DNA of 64,000 nt from Paenibacillus artemisiicola. GTDB taxonomy: Bacteria; Bacillota; Bacilli; Paenibacillales; Paenibacillaceae. The first letter of the stretch is position 1. Each line of letters starts with the position of its first letter. Below are positions 16,454 to 25,705 of the stretch, piece by piece. The stretch spans positions 340,432-404,431 of the forward strand of contig NZ_JAGGDJ010000004.1 of the NCBI RefSeq assembly GCF_017652985.1. Direction: 5' to 3'. Below the pieces are notes generated by a model. The model did no database searches. It saw only the letters and a program-made list of their open reading frames with translations, and was not told the origin of the DNA. The position numbers were made by a program, and so were the translations under genes.

Positions 16454-17167
16454 TCACAGCACGCGCATTAAATCATCCACCACGTGCGCCAGGTGCGCTT
16501 TCATGCGCTCGCCGGACTGCGCCGCGTCGCGGGCGGAGACGGCGTCGAAGATGGCGAGATGCTCGCGGTACAGCCGTTCGGCCACGGACCGGTTGGCGTA
16601 AATCTCCACGCGCCGAATGTCGCGGATGACCGTCTCGAGCTGGCCGACGATCGACTCGAACAGCCGCAGCATAATGGAGTTGCGCGTCGCCTTCGCCAGC
16701 GTCAGATGAAACAGCAGGTCGGTGCGCTCGCCCTCGAGGTCGTCGCCGATCGCCGCCTCCATCTCCTTCATAAGCCCTCTCAGCACCGCGAGGTCGTCCT
16801 CCGTCGCCTTCTCCGCCGCGATCGAGGCGTTCGCTACCTCCAACGCATGCCGCGCCTCGAGCAGCTCCAGCAGCGTTTCGCGATTCATGCGCAGCGCCTG
16901 CAGCTCGGGCAGCTCCACCTGCGCCGGCGCCGGGGCGGCGCTGATCACGCGGCAGCCGCCGCCTTGGCGAATCTCGATGTAGCCCATCGCCTTCAACGCG
17001 CTCAGCGCCTCGCGCGTCGTGGACCGTCCGACGCCGAACTGCTCCGACATCTCCTTCGTCGAAGGCAGCTTGTCGCCGACCTTCCATTTGCCGTCCAGGA
17101 TCAGCCGCTTCAGCTGCTCGGCAATCTCCTCGTAATGGTTGCGTTTAGACAAACGGGTGATTTCCAC
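16454..17167 (-). CDS. lutR: FadR-subfamily GntR regulator, probable LutR
   Basis: A 237-residue regulator: winged helix 10-75 (VGDKLPSTKEMSEQFGVGRSTTREALSALKAMGYI) and an FCD ligand domain 90-235 with Asp/His metal-binding positions (ERTDLLFHLTLAKAT). This subfamily senses short hydroxy-acids; B. subtilis LutR is a lactate-responsive repressor of lutABC. Here the gene lies 280 bp beyond lutC on the same strand, supporting that role, but a GlcC- or PdhR-like ligand cannot be excluded from sequence alone. Confidence 0.75.
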   Translation of the reverse strand: MEITRLSKRNHYEEIAEQLKRLILDGKWKVGDKLPSTKEMSEQFGVGRSTTREALSALKAMGYIEIRQGGGCRVISAAPAPAQVELPELQALRMNRETLLELLEARHALEVANASIAAEKATEDDLAVLRGLMKEMEAAIGDDLEGERTDLLFHLTLAKATRNSIMLRLFESIVGQLETVIRDIRRVEIYANRSVAERLYREHLAIFDAVSARDAAQSGERMKAHLAHVVDDLMRVL

Positions 17168-17243
17168 GCCGAAGCTCCTCTCCTTCCCGACCGCGCGCCC
17201 GTCTCCGGAGCGAACGACAAGCGCGCGGCTGCCTTATCGTGCA

Positions 17244-17258
17244 AATGGTATCATCTAC
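17244..17258. promoter_or_regulatory. possible FadR-type operator before lutR; GC-rich triplet run beyond
   Basis: GGTA and TACC arms with a 5-bp spacer give the TGGT...ACC form of FadR-family sites, some 80 bp before the lutR start. The rest of the 280-bp lutC-lutR gap holds only a GGC triplet run (17277-17297) and GC-rich DNA without clear signals. Confidence 0.3.
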
Positions 17259-17447
17259 CGGTACGCGAAAGCAATGCCGGCGGCGGCGGCGGCGGCGGGC
17301 GAGACGGAAACGGGAACGCCCGGCATCGGCGGATCCTCCGCGGCGGCGCGGCGTGCCCCGAACTCCGCAACCGAGCGACCGCCAAGCAAGCCGGCGCGAC
17401 GCTCCTCAGTCGTCCCGCCCAATCGCCCCGCTCGTCCGCGGCCTCCC

Positions 17448-18179
17448 CTACCCGACGATCAGCGCGTACACGACGCCCGGACCGTGCACGCCGATCGTCA
17501 GGTCGTTCTCGATGTCCGCCGAGCGGCTCGGGCCGGAGATGAAATGAATGCCGGCGGGCAGGTTCTCCCGGCCCGCGCGGTCGAAGTTCACGAGTATTTC
17601 GCCGAGCCGCGTGTGCAGCCGTTCGACCGGAATGATCGCCATGAGCACCGTCGGGAGCAGGCTGACGGAGCGGCCCTTGTCCTTCGCGGACAGCACCGTG
17701 ATCGAGCCGGTGTACGCCGCCGCGTAATCCGCGACGACGACGCCGAAGTCCGCTTCCGCCGCGCGCGCCTTCCACTGCTCCTCCGGATCGCTGTTCCAGA
17801 CGGAGAACGAAGCGCCCGGCATCGCGTCTTCCAGCCCGAGCGCGTTCAGCTCCGGCTGGTTTTGGCGGATGACGTACTTCGCGCCCATCTCCGCCGCCTT
17901 GCCGGCGATGAACGCGCGCGCGTCCTCCATCGTCGCGAGCCGCTCCGTATGGCCGCCGGCCGCCTTGAAGTTCGCGCGGAACCGCTCGATCCGCTCCTCG
18001 AGCGGCCAGTCGAAGCCGTTCCAAAAGTCCGGCGCGCCGCGGAACGGATGCGCCGGCGGCTCCGTCGCGCGCGGCCGCCGCAGCTTGGCGGAAATGCCGT
18101 CGATGAAGCCGCTTTGCTTCGCCCGCGACCGCGCGTCCAGCTCGGCCAGCCACGCCTGGTGTTCGTCCGTTTTAGCCAT
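17448..18179 (-). CDS. lutC: lactate utilization protein C
   Basis: A 243-residue LUD-domain protein. The C-terminal half has the characteristic LPTVLMAIIPVERLHTRLGEIL and FISGPSRSADIENDLTIGVHGP segments, which are the signature of LutC/YkgG. LutA, LutB and LutC form the cytoplasmic iron-sulfur complex that oxidises L-lactate to pyruvate. It overlaps lutB by 8 nt at 18172-18179. The N-terminal region is about as long as in Bacillus LutC (240). Confidence 0.92.
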   Translation of the reverse strand: MAKTDEHQAWLAELDARSRAKQSGFIDGISAKLRRPRATEPPAHPFRGAPDFWNGFDWPLEERIERFRANFKAAGGHTERLATMEDARAFIAGKAAEMGAKYVIRQNQPELNALGLEDAMPGASFSVWNSDPEEQWKARAAEADFGVVVADYAAAYTGSITVLSAKDKGRSVSLLPTVLMAIIPVERLHTRLGEILVNFDRAGRENLPAGIHFISGPSRSADIENDLTIGVHGPGVVYALIVG

Positions 18180-19701
18180 GATGCCCCTGACCTCCTTTGC
18201 CAGCCTTCCGTTCCTGCACGATCCGTTCCATGCGGCTCTTCATCGCCGGGTCCATCTCCTGCAGGCCGTGGCGGATTTCTTCCTCCATCGTCTTCCACTG
18301 CTGGCGGAACGACCGCTTCGCCAGGCTCGGCGCGACCCGGTACGCGTTCCAGCCCTTCAGCGGGCCGGCTTTCAGCCGGATCCCGCCGCCCTTCACGACG
18401 AGGCGCTGGCCGAGCTGCCCGAGCTTCACCGCCGCGCCGTAGCGCTTCGCGTTCGAGACGACGGCGGCGAAGCCTTTCATCCCGAGCGCCTCGAGCTTGT
18501 CGCCCCGGCCGGCCTCGAGCTTGCGGCGGCGCAGGTAGATCAGCATCTCGTGCAGCGGAATCTTCACCGGGCACGCCTCGTAGCAGGCGCCGCACAAGCT
18601 CGACGCGTTCGCGATATCGTCCCACTCCGCGACGTTCTTCTGCAGCGCCGGGGTCAGCACCGCGCCGATCGGGCCGCTGTACGTGCCGCCGTAGGCATGG
18701 CCGCCGATGTGCCGGTACACCGGGCAGGCGTTCAGGCAAGCGCCGCACCGGATGCAGTTGAGCAGCTCCTGGAATTCGGGATCGCCGAGCTGCAGCGAAC
18801 GGCCGTTGTCGACGATGATGATGTGCATGTCTTCCGGTCCGTCGGCGTCTTCTTCGCGGCGCGGACCGGTAATGCCGGACATGTAGACCGTCAGCTTCTG
18901 TCCGGTGGCCGAACGCGGCAGCAGCGTCGCCATCACTTCGAGGTCCGACCAGGACGGGATGATGCGCTCCATCCCCATAAGGGTAATCTGCGTCTTCGGC
19001 ACCGTCGACACCATCCGGGCGTTGCCTTCGTTCTCGAACAGCACCATGGAGCCCGTCTCGGCGATCGCGAAATTGCAGCCGGTCATGCCGATGTCCGCTT
19101 CGAGGAACTTCTCCCGCAGCTTGCGGCGCACGAAGCCGGCCAGCACCTGCGTGTCCGGGGCCAGCGTCTCGCCCGCGTCGGCCGACAGCAGCTCCGCGAT
19201 TTGATAGCGGTTCTTGTGAATCGCCGGGATGATGATATGCGACGGCGTCTCGCCCGCCAACTGGATGATGTACTCGCCGAGATCCGTCTCGATCGCCTCG
19301 ACGCCGATGCCCTCCAGCGCGTGGTTGAGATGCAGCTCCTCGGTCACCATCGACTTCGATTTCACGACCGTCTTCGCTTCCGCGTGCTTCGCGATATCGA
19401 GCGAGATGCGGACCGCTTCGGCCGCCGTCTCGGCGAAATGCACGTGCACGCCGTTCGCCCGCGCGTTGTCCGCGAACAAGTTCAGGTAATAATCGAGATG
19501 CGCGATCGTATGCAGCCGGATCTGCCGGCCGCGCTCGCGCCATTCGTCCCAGTTGCCGTGCTCGGCCGCCGCGTTCTGCTTGCCGTTCCGCAGCCGCTCC
19601 GTCGTGAATTTGACCGCTTTCCGCAGAAACTCGTTGTTCAGCGCCAGCCCCGCGCGTTCCTTGACGGTCGCGCCGCCCGCTTGCGTTCCCGTGCCGCTCA
19701 T
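18172..19701 (-). CDS. lutB: lactate utilization iron-sulfur protein LutB
   Basis: A 509-residue protein with an N-terminal LUD domain (residues 60-290) and a ferredoxin-like part holding two clusters: Cys316, 319, 322, 326 (CIRCGACLNACP) and Cys370, 373, 377 (CGACYEACPVKIP). A C-terminal domain of 120 residues follows. The frame is open back to 19920, but ATG at 19701 overlaps the lutA stop as ATGA, fixing the start and coupling translation. Function as electron-transferring subunit of L-lactate oxidation follows from B. subtilis LutB. Confidence 0.93.
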   Translation of the reverse strand: MSGTGTQAGGATVKERAGLALNNEFLRKAVKFTTERLRNGKQNAAAEHGNWDEWRERGRQIRLHTIAHLDYYLNLFADNARANGVHVHFAETAAEAVRISLDIAKHAEAKTVVKSKSMVTEELHLNHALEGIGVEAIETDLGEYIIQLAGETPSHIIIPAIHKNRYQIAELLSADAGETLAPDTQVLAGFVRRKLREKFLEADIGMTGCNFAIAETGSMVLFENEGNARMVSTVPKTQITLMGMERIIPSWSDLEVMATLLPRSATGQKLTVYMSGITGPRREEDADGPEDMHIIIVDNGRSLQLGDPEFQELLNCIRCGACLNACPVYRHIGGHAYGGTYSGPIGAVLTPALQKNVAEWDDIANASSLCGACYEACPVKIPLHEMLIYLRRRKLEAGRGDKLEALGMKGFAAVVSNAKRYGAAVKLGQLGQRLVVKGGGIRLKAGPLKGWNAYRVAPSLAKRSFRQQWKTMEEEIRHGLQEMDPAMKSRMERIVQERKAGKGGQGHHG

Positions 19702-20423
19702 GCGCCCTTCACCCCTTCGTACAGCAATTCGGCCAGATGCATGACGCGCACCGGCTTGTCGCGAAACCGCAAATTGCCCGCGATGTTCATGAGGCACGCC
19801 ATGTCGAGCCCGACGAGCACCTCGGCTTCCGTCTCCAGCACGTGGTCGGTCTTCTCCGACACCATCGCGCCCGAAATATCGGACATCTTGATCGCGAACG
19901 TGCCCCCGAAGCCGCAGCAATCGTTCGCGAACGGCAGCGGCACGAGTTCGAGCCCGTTCACCCGCTCCATCAGGAGCAGCGGCTCTTCCTTCACGCCGAG
20001 CAGGCGGCTGCCGTGGCAGGACGGATGGTACGTGACCTTGTGCGGAAAACGCGCCCCGACGTCCGTGACGCCGAGCACCTGCACGAGAAACTGCGTGAAT
20101 TCGTAGGACTTCTCCTGCAGCTTAAGCGCTTTCTCCAGCATGACGGGATCATGCTCGAACAGCTTCGGATAATGATGGATCATGCCCGTGCAGGAGCCCG
20201 AAGGAGAAATGACGAAATCGGCGTCCTCGAACGCGGCGATGATCGTCTGCGCGGCCTCGCGCGCTTCCTTCCAGTAGCCGCTGTTGAACGCCGGCTGCCC
20301 GCAGCACGTCTGCACGGACGGGAATTCGAGCGTGACGCCGTAGTTGGCCAGCAGCCGCACCATGGCCTCCCCGACGCGCGGGTACAGCGCATCGCTCAAG
20401 CACGTAATGAATAAAGACACTTT
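19698..20423 (-). CDS. lutA: lactate utilization protein A
   Basis: A 241-residue protein with two CCG (cysteine-rich) domains: TCCGQPAFNSGY (Cys41-42) and DCCGFGGTF (Cys170-171), as in LutA/GlcF/HdrB-type proteins. The start is GTG at 20423 (VKVSLFITCL), which matches the family N-terminus and follows GAGGTG; the longer frame from 20465 is not supported. First gene of lutABC; a good promoter with an overlapping operator is found upstream. No lactate permease gene is present here. Confidence 0.93.
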   Translation of the reverse strand, partial: KVSLFITCLSDALYPRVGEAMVRLLANYGVTLEFPSVQTCCGQPAFNSGYWKEAREAAQTIIAAFEDADFVISPSGSCTGMIHHYPKLFEHDPVMLEKALKLQEKSYEFTQFLVQVLGVTDVGARFPHKVTYHPSCHGSRLLGVKEEPLLLMERVNGLELVPLPFANDCCGFGGTFAIKMSDISGAMVSEKTDHVLETEAEVLVGLDMACLMNIAGNLRFRDKPVRVMHLAELLYEGVKGA

Positions 20424-20463
20424 CACCTGGGCCGACACCTCGTTTCGATGGTCTATGACGATC

Positions 20464-20493
20464 ATTTTATCAGGTTATCAGACAACTTGACAA
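20464..20493 (-). promoter_or_regulatory. lutABC promoter with overlapping FadR-type operator
   Basis: On the minus strand TTGTCA (20493-20488) and TAAAAT (20469-20464) are spaced 18 bp. The spacer contains TTGTCTGATAA (20485-20475), a near-palindrome TTRTC-T-GAYAA, and two direct copies of TTATCAG on the other strand. A repressor bound here would block RNA polymerase. Confidence 0.6.
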
Positions 20494-20809
20494 TAGAAAA
20501 TGCGGTCCGCCGGCGCCTCTTTTTTGCCTTCCTCGCGGCCGCATCGTCGTTGAAACCCGTCCGTGCCTTAAACTCCGCGCGGTTGCCTCGGCTGCGAGCG
20601 GGCAGCCCGCGACTCCGAAGCAGGCCGGCTTAAGAAAAGTACGGCCAGGCCGGTGCGCCGGTAGCGCCGCACCGGCCGCGCCGCACCGCTCCGGTCGCCG
20701 CGCCGGTAGTGCCGCACCGGCCGCGCCGCACCGCTCCGGTCGCCGCTCCTGCTCCCCCGCGCCGTTCGCCGGCGCCGTCCCGGCCGTACCGCTCTCCGCC
20801 CGGCCGCCC
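20494..20809. other. GC-rich gap with a 45-bp tandem duplication
   Basis: 20655-20699 and 20700-20744 are identical but for one base. Because 45 is a multiple of three, minus-strand frames stay open through both, giving a repeated peptide containing CGAAGAALPA, but no ribosome site or family match supports a gene. The rest of the gap has no visible signal. Confidence 0.6.
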
Positions 20810-21703
20810 TTAAGGATGCGCCGCCGCATCCCGCCCCATTAAAGGCGAACGCACCAGCAATTTCTTGATGATCCAGCCGTCGTCCCACGTGCCTTCCGCC
20901 AGATGCCGGCAGGCCAGCTCGACGAGTCCCGCCCACCACATCGGCGTGAGCAGCTCCCATTCTTCGGGCTCGAGCGGGGATACCTCGTCGTACCCGTACA
21001 CGACCTCGTCGTACCTCCCGCGCCACGTTAAGGCGAAATCGCCGATCCGATGATCCCGATGCGCAAGCTCGAAATCCAAAATCCCCGTCAGCTTGCCGTC
21101 TTGAAAACGCAAATTCCACGGCGTGAAGTCGCCGTGAACGACGATGCCCGGGCGATCCTGAAGCTGCAGCCCGGCCGTGCGCTCGCGCGCTCGCGCGAGA
21201 TGCCAGCGCAGCATCCGGACCTCCTCCGGGCGGCTGCGCTCCCCCTCGGCCAGCACGCGGTCCAGCGTCTCGTCGCCGAGAATCTCCTCGCATCGCCGCC
21301 AGCCGCCGCGCTGCCCGATGCCGTCAAGCGTAGCGAGATCGGCGTGAAAGCGGGCCAGGAGCCGGCCCCGCGCCCGCCGGTCCGAATCGCCGGCATCCTC
21401 CGCCGGCGGATTGCCGGGCAGGAAGGGATGCAGGCTCCACATCGCTCCTTGCGCCTCGAACGGTCCTTCGACGATCGGCGCGACCGGCCAGCCGAGCGCG
21501 GCGACCCGCCTCAGCAAGCGCGCTTCATAGTCGATATCCTCCCGCGAAGTGCCGGGTGCCCAGCGGCGAAGCACCAGCCGTTCGTGTTGCGCAGCAACCA
21601 GCCAATGCAAATTCAGCCGCCCGCCCAGCGGCACGGCCGACCGGACGCCCAAGCGCTCCAGCACCTCTTGGCCGGGCAAAGCCGTTTCAGACGCTTGATC
21701 CAT
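20810..21703 (-). CDS. aminoglycoside/choline kinase-like phosphotransferase
   Basis: A 297-residue APH-fold protein. The Brenner motif is VVHGDFTPWNLRF (about 190-202) and the Mg-binding DFG-equivalent is ILDFELAHRDHRIGD (about 210-224). The N-terminal lobe has LVLRRW with the ATP-contacting residue. Such proteins phosphorylate small alcohols, sugars or antibiotics; nothing in the context tells the substrate, and resistance should not be assumed. GAGGAGCAAGTCG precedes ATG. It follows the rhamnose operon terminator by about 140 bp and is probably a separate unit. Confidence 0.75.
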   Translation of the reverse strand: MDQASETALPGQEVLERLGVRSAVPLGGRLNLHWLVAAQHERLVLRRWAPGTSREDIDYEARLLRRVAALGWPVAPIVEGPFEAQGAMWSLHPFLPGNPPAEDAGDSDRRARGRLLARFHADLATLDGIGQRGGWRRCEEILGDETLDRVLAEGERSRPEEVRMLRWHLARARERTAGLQLQDRPGIVVHGDFTPWNLRFQDGKLTGILDFELAHRDHRIGDFALTWRGRYDEVVYGYDEVSPLEPEEWELLTPMWWAGLVELACRHLAEGTWDDGWIIKKLLVRSPLMGRDAAAHP

Positions 21704-21843
21704 CGACTTGCTCCTCTCGCCTATAGCTTCCGGATTTAGTAAGTTCCCCTGCTAAAGCTATGTTCGACTCCCAGGCCGATAATCCTGCCGCCGCCGGGCG
21801 AGCGCGTCCGGCCGTTTCGCCGAACGGCGCGCGGCGTCAACGC

Positions 21844-21871
21844 AAAAACAGCCGATCGCGAGGATCGGCTG
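21844..21871 (-). terminator. terminator of the rhamnose operon
   Basis: On the minus strand a perfect 9-bp stem (CAGCCGATC/GATCGGCTG, 5-nt loop) is followed by TTTTTGCG. It lies about 95 bp after the DeoR-type regulator stop and closes the operon. Confidence 0.85.
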
Positions 21872-21964
21872 CCGCGGTTGCTGGCGCATGGACGTCGTGC
21901 CGCGGACGGTTCGCCGTTTGCTTTCGCTGCGAGCTGCGTCTCCCGCACCTCGGCTACCGGGCGC

Positions 21965-22735
21965 TCACACGGTGCGAACCGCGATCGACCGCTCCGCCAG
22001 CGCGGCGAGCGTCTCCGGGGAGACGCGCTTGTCCGTGACGATCGCGTCCACGTCGCCGAGCTCCGCGACCTGCGTGAACGCCTGCACGCCGAACTTGCTG
22101 GCATCGGCGAGCAGGACGACTTCGTCGGCCATGCCGAGCATTTTTTGCTTGATGCGCGCCTGCAGCTCGTTGGCTTCGCTGATCCCGCGCTCCAGATGCA
22201 CGCCCTTGCAGGAGAAAAACGCCTTGTCGACGTGATAGGCGTCGAGCGAACGCTCCGCCAGCGGGCCGACGTAGGAGAGTGAGCGCTGCGCCAGCAGACC
22301 GCCCGTCGAGATGACCTCGATGCGCTCCTTGCCGCTCAGCTCCACCGCGACCTTGATGGAATTGGTGAGCACCGTGAGCGGCATGTCCGGCAAGTACGAC
22401 GCCAAGTACCAAGCGGTCGAGCTGGCGTCCAGCAGAATCCGGTCGTTCGGACGGACCAGCTTTACCGCCTCTTCGGCGATGCGCCGCTTCTCCTCCGCGT
22501 GCGCGATCTCGCGCTCCGCGTACGGGATTTCCGGCTGCTGCTGCTGAGGCAGGTCCTTCACGCTGACCGCGCCGCCATGAGAACGGCGAAGCCGGCCGGC
22601 CTGCTCCAGCCGGTCCAGGTCGCGGCGGATCGTCTCCTCCGTCACCTGGCACAGCTCGCTCAGCTCCGTCACCCGGATGCTGCCCCGCTCGTTCACCAGC
22701 CCAACGATTTTCTCATAGCGTTCCGCAACCAGCAT
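21965..22735 (-). CDS. DeoR family regulator of the rhamnose operon
   Basis: A 256-residue regulator. The DeoR winged helix occupies 1-58 (IRVTELSELCQVTEETIRRDLDRLEQAGRLRRSHGGAV) and the sugar-phosphate sensing domain 75-250 (DRILLDASSTAWYLASYLP, VISTGGLL, VDKAFFSCKG). ATG at 22735 with GGGAGAG is preferred to 22753. As the last gene of the rha unit it resembles B. subtilis RhaR (YulB), which is a DeoR-type repressor responding to rhamnulose-1-phosphate; assignment by context. Confidence 0.85.
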   Translation of the reverse strand: MLVAERYEKIVGLVNERGSIRVTELSELCQVTEETIRRDLDRLEQAGRLRRSHGGAVSVKDLPQQQQPEIPYAEREIAHAEEKRRIAEEAVKLVRPNDRILLDASSTAWYLASYLPDMPLTVLTNSIKVAVELSGKERIEVISTGGLLAQRSLSYVGPLAERSLDAYHVDKAFFSCKGVHLERGISEANELQARIKQKMLGMADEVVLLADASKFGVQAFTQVAELGDVDAIVTDKRVSPETLAALAERSIAVRTV

Positions 22736-22806
22736 CGTGTATCTCTCCCGCAACTAACGAAATAGTAGTGTGTTCAAACGCATCCCATGGCGCCCTCGCC
22801 TGCCCG

Positions 22807-24279
22807 TTACGCCAAGCCCGCAAGCGCGCGGAACCGCCCGTATGCGTCGTCCCATGCCGCGCCGTCCCTCGGCTCGTAGACCGTCACCGGGAACGAATCG
22901 CGGATGACCTTGCGCGCTTCCCAGATATCCGCGAACTCGCCCTGCGCGATCCACTGGACCGCGAGGTTGCCGAGCGCGCTGCCCTCGATCGGCCCGGCCC
23001 AAACGGGCTTGCCGATCGCGTTCGCCGACCATTGGCACAGCAGCGCGTTCTGAATGCCGCCGCCGACCATGTGCAGGCCGCCGAACCGCTTGTTCGAGAG
23101 CCGCTCCGTTAATTCAAGCACATAACGGTATTTGAGCGCAAGGCTTTCGAGAATGCACCGGACGATCCCGCCAGGCGTCCCGGGCGCCTTCTGGCCCGTA
23201 TCCGCGCAGTAGCGCGCGATGCGCGCCGGCATGTCGCCGGGATGCAGGAACGCCGGATCGTCGGGATCGATGAACGCCCCGAACGCCGGCGCTTGCTCCG
23301 CCAGCCGCACCAGCTCGGGGAAGCCGAGCGTCAGGCCCGCCTTCTCCCACGTCCGCCGGCTCTCCTGCAGGATCCACAGCCCCATGATGTTCTTCAGCAG
23401 GCGGAACGTCCCGTTCACGCCGCCTTCGTTGGTGAAATTCAGCTCCCGGGCCAGCTCGCCCATGACCGGGCGGTCGACCTCGGTGCCCATCAGCGACCAC
23501 GTGCCGCAGCTGAGATAGGCAAAATCGCGCTCCAGCGCCGGTACCGCCGCGACGGCGGAGCCGGTGTCGTGCTCCGCGACCGCGTAGACCGGCACCGCGC
23601 CGACGCCGAGCTCTTCCCGCAGCGAATCGCGAATCTCCCCGACCCGCGTGCCCGGGCGCACGACCGGTCCGAACAGCGCCGGCGATACGCCGATCGCCGC
23701 GATCAGCTCGGCATCCCAGTCGCCGAGCAGCGGGTTGTACAGCTGCGTCGTCGTCGCGTTCGAGAACTCGCTCCGCATCTCGCCGGTGAGGAAATAACGC
23801 AGCAGGTCCGGAATCATCAGCAGATGCTTCGCCTGCTCCAGGAGCGGGGAATCCGCTTCCTTCAAGGCCGCGAGCTGATAGATCGTATTGAAAGGCAGGA
23901 ACTGAATGCCGCTGCGGCCGAAGATCCGCTCCGGCGTCAGCCGCGCCATCGTCCGCTCCATGACGCCGTCGGTGCGGCGGTCGCGGTAATGATACGGATT
24001 GCCGAGCAGCTCGCCGTTCCGGCCGATCAGGCCGAAGTCGACGGCCCATGAATCGATGCCCAGGCTGACCGGCTCTTCGCCGGCATGCTTCGCCTTCAGC
24101 AGCCCCTGCTTCAGATCATGGAACAAGCGCAGGATGTCCCATTGCAGGCGGTCGCCCACCGCGACGGGATCGTTGCCGAAGCGGTGAATCTCCTCCACCT
24201 CGATGATGCGGTCGTTCAATCGGCCGAGCAGCGCCCTGCCGCTGCTCGCGCCGAGATCGTATGCCAATATGCTCGGCAA
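22807..24279 (-). CDS. rhaB: rhamnulokinase
   Basis: A 490-residue FGGY-family kinase that phosphorylates L-rhamnulose at O1. The ATP loop is DLGASSGRA (8-16); GIDSWAVDFGL surrounds Asp81; the catalytic base is Asp238 in AVAEHDTGSAVAA, equal to Asp237 of E. coli RhaB. Length equals the family norm (about 489). The start is TTG at 24279, supported by GGGAGGG seven bases upstream and the family N-terminus. It is separated from rhaA by 123 bp holding a perfect palindrome. Confidence 0.95.
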   Translation of the reverse strand: MPSILAYDLGASSGRALLGRLNDRIIEVEEIHRFGNDPVAVGDRLQWDILRLFHDLKQGLLKAKHAGEEPVSLGIDSWAVDFGLIGRNGELLGNPYHYRDRRTDGVMERTMARLTPERIFGRSGIQFLPFNTIYQLAALKEADSPLLEQAKHLLMIPDLLRYFLTGEMRSEFSNATTTQLYNPLLGDWDAELIAAIGVSPALFGPVVRPGTRVGEIRDSLREELGVGAVPVYAVAEHDTGSAVAAVPALERDFAYLSCGTWSLMGTEVDRPVMGELARELNFTNEGGVNGTFRLLKNIMGLWILQESRRTWEKAGLTLGFPELVRLAEQAPAFGAFIDPDDPAFLHPGDMPARIARYCADTGQKAPGTPGGIVRCILESLALKYRYVLELTERLSNKRFGGLHMVGGGIQNALLCQWSANAIGKPVWAGPIEGSALGNLAVQWIAQGEFADIWEARKVIRDSFPVTVYEPRDGAAWDDAYGRFRALAGLA

Positions 24280-24301
24280 GCGGCAACCCTCCCGATGTCA
24301 A

Positions 24302-24329
24302 GCCGAAGCGGGCCGCGGCCCGCTTCGGC
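24302..24329. other. perfect 28-bp palindrome between rhaA and rhaB
   Basis: GCCGAAGCGGGCC and its complement flank only GC, forming a very stable hairpin. No T tract follows on the minus strand (TTGACATCGG), so it may stabilise or process the operon mRNA and lower rhaB expression rather than terminate. Confidence 0.7.
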
Positions 24330-24402
24330 GATCTCGCTTCTTCTATAATGGCGATCGTTATCGTCGTCGGCGAAGCCGATCGTTTCCGACTAATTGTTCG
24401 CG

Positions 24403-25692
24403 TTAATTGTTCGCGACTGCCGCCTGCGCGCCGCGCTTCAGCAGCACGTCCTTCTCGTACGCCTTCACCTCGGCGAGCCACGCTTCGCGCACCGGCACGC
24501 CCTGCTTCGCGCAGTAGTAGTCCCATACCGCGCCGAACGGATACGACTTGAACTCCTCCTGCAGCGCGAGGCGCGTCGTGAAGTCGAACTCGTTCTCCGC
24601 CTTGCGGAGCGCCTCGACGGGATCCAGGAAGCCGCGGAGCAGCGCCTTGATCGTGTTGCGCGTGCCGATGACCCACGCCGCCACGCGGTTGATGCTGGCG
24701 TCGAAGAAATCGAGGCCGATGTGCGTCTTGCCGAGCAGATCGCCGCGGACGAGCTCGCGTCCGATTTCAATCAATTCATCATCGAACGCGACGACGTGGT
24801 CGCTGTCCCAGCGCATCGGACGGCTGACGTGCAGCAGGATGCCGTCCGCGAAGAGCGACAGCGCGGACAGCTTGTTCGAGATGACCTCGGTCGGATGGAA
24901 ATGGCCGGCGTCGAGGCAGATCAGCTTGTTGTTGGCGATGCCGTAGCCCATATAGAACTCGTGCGAGCCGACGACGTACGCCTCGGAGCCGAGGCCGAAC
25001 AGCTTGCTCTCGACGGCGTCGAGGTTATGCGCGGGGTCCAGCTCCTCCGCGAACACCTCGTCGAGCGCGTCCTTCAGCCGCGCGCGCGGCGCCAGGCGGT
25101 CGGCCGGCGTATCCTTGAGGCCGTCCGGGACCCAGACGTTCGTGACGCAGGTTTGGCCGAGCTGCTCGCCGAAGTAGGCGCCGACCTTGCGCGCCGCCTT
25201 GCAGTGGTCGATCCAGAACCGGCGGACGGCCGGGTCCGGATGGCTCAGCGTGAAGCCGTCGGCCGACTTCTCGTGCGAGAAGCAGGTCGGGTTGAAGTCG
25301 AGGCCGAGCCCCTGCTCCCTGGCCCAGTCGACCCAGGACTCGAAATGCTTCGGCTCGATCCGGTCCAGCTCCACCTTCTCGTCGGTGTCCGCGTAAATCG
25401 CGTGCAGGCTGACCTTGTGCTTGCCCGGAATGAGAGAAAACGCCTTCTCCAAATCGGCGCGAAGCTCCTGCGGCGTGCCGGCGGCCCCCGGGTAGTTGCC
25501 CGTCACGGAGATGCCGCCCGTAAGCGCTTGCGATTTGTTCAAGAAACCGCGGACGTCGTCTCCCTGCCAGCAGTGCATCGAAATTTTGATCTCGGCGAGC
25601 TTCTCGAGCGCCGCGTCGACGTCGATGCCGTGCGCTTCGTACAGCGCCTTGGCGGCTTCGTAATTCGCGATAATGCGTTGGTCCATGTTCAT
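24403..25692 (-). CDS. rhaA: L-rhamnose isomerase
   Basis: A 429-residue metal-dependent TIM-barrel isomerase converting L-rhamnose to L-rhamnulose. Recognisable segments are [54 protein letters not shown] (metal ligands) and [19 protein letters not shown]. Length is within the family range (417-430). The start at 25692 lies 13 bp after the ASRT-family gene. The last codons are followed by a second copy of the CGCGAACAATTA sequence. Confidence 0.95.
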   Translation of the reverse strand: MNMDQRIIANYEAAKALYEAHGIDVDAALEKLAEIKISMHCWQGDDVRGFLNKSQALTGGISVTGNYPGAAGTPQELRADLEKAFSLIPGKHKVSLHAIYADTDEKVELDRIEPKHFESWVDWAREQGLGLDFNPTCFSHEKSADGFTLSHPDPAVRRFWIDHCKAARKVGAYFGEQLGQTCVTNVWVPDGLKDTPADRLAPRARLKDALDEVFAEELDPAHNLDAVESKLFGLGSEAYVVGSHEFYMGYGIANNKLICLDAGHFHPTEVISNKLSALSLFADGILLHVSRPMRWDSDHVVAFDDELIEIGRELVRGDLLGKTHIGLDFFDASINRVAAWVIGTRNTIKALLRGFLDPVEALRKAENEFDFTTRLALQEEFKSYPFGAVWDYYCAKQGVPVREAWLAEVKAYEKDVLLKRGAQAAVANN

Positions 25693-25705
25693 TGCTCCTT
25701 CGCTT

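Noticed and set aside
16233..16457. 74-codon ORF overlapping the lutR stop
   Set aside because: No family, no independent ribosome site; may be leader RNA or a remnant, so kept only as a regional note.
17277..17297. GGC triplet run as a possible repeat-expansion switch
   Set aside because: Short, imperfect and located in a gap without a clear promoter; expected in such GC-rich DNA.
20470..20829. 119-codon minus-strand ORF with repeated CGAAGAALPA peptide
   Set aside because: The repetition comes from the 45-bp DNA duplication; no start signal or homologue recognised.
20810..21703. Antibiotic resistance gene call for the APH-fold protein
   Set aside because: The fold is shared by many metabolic kinases and nothing in context points to resistance.
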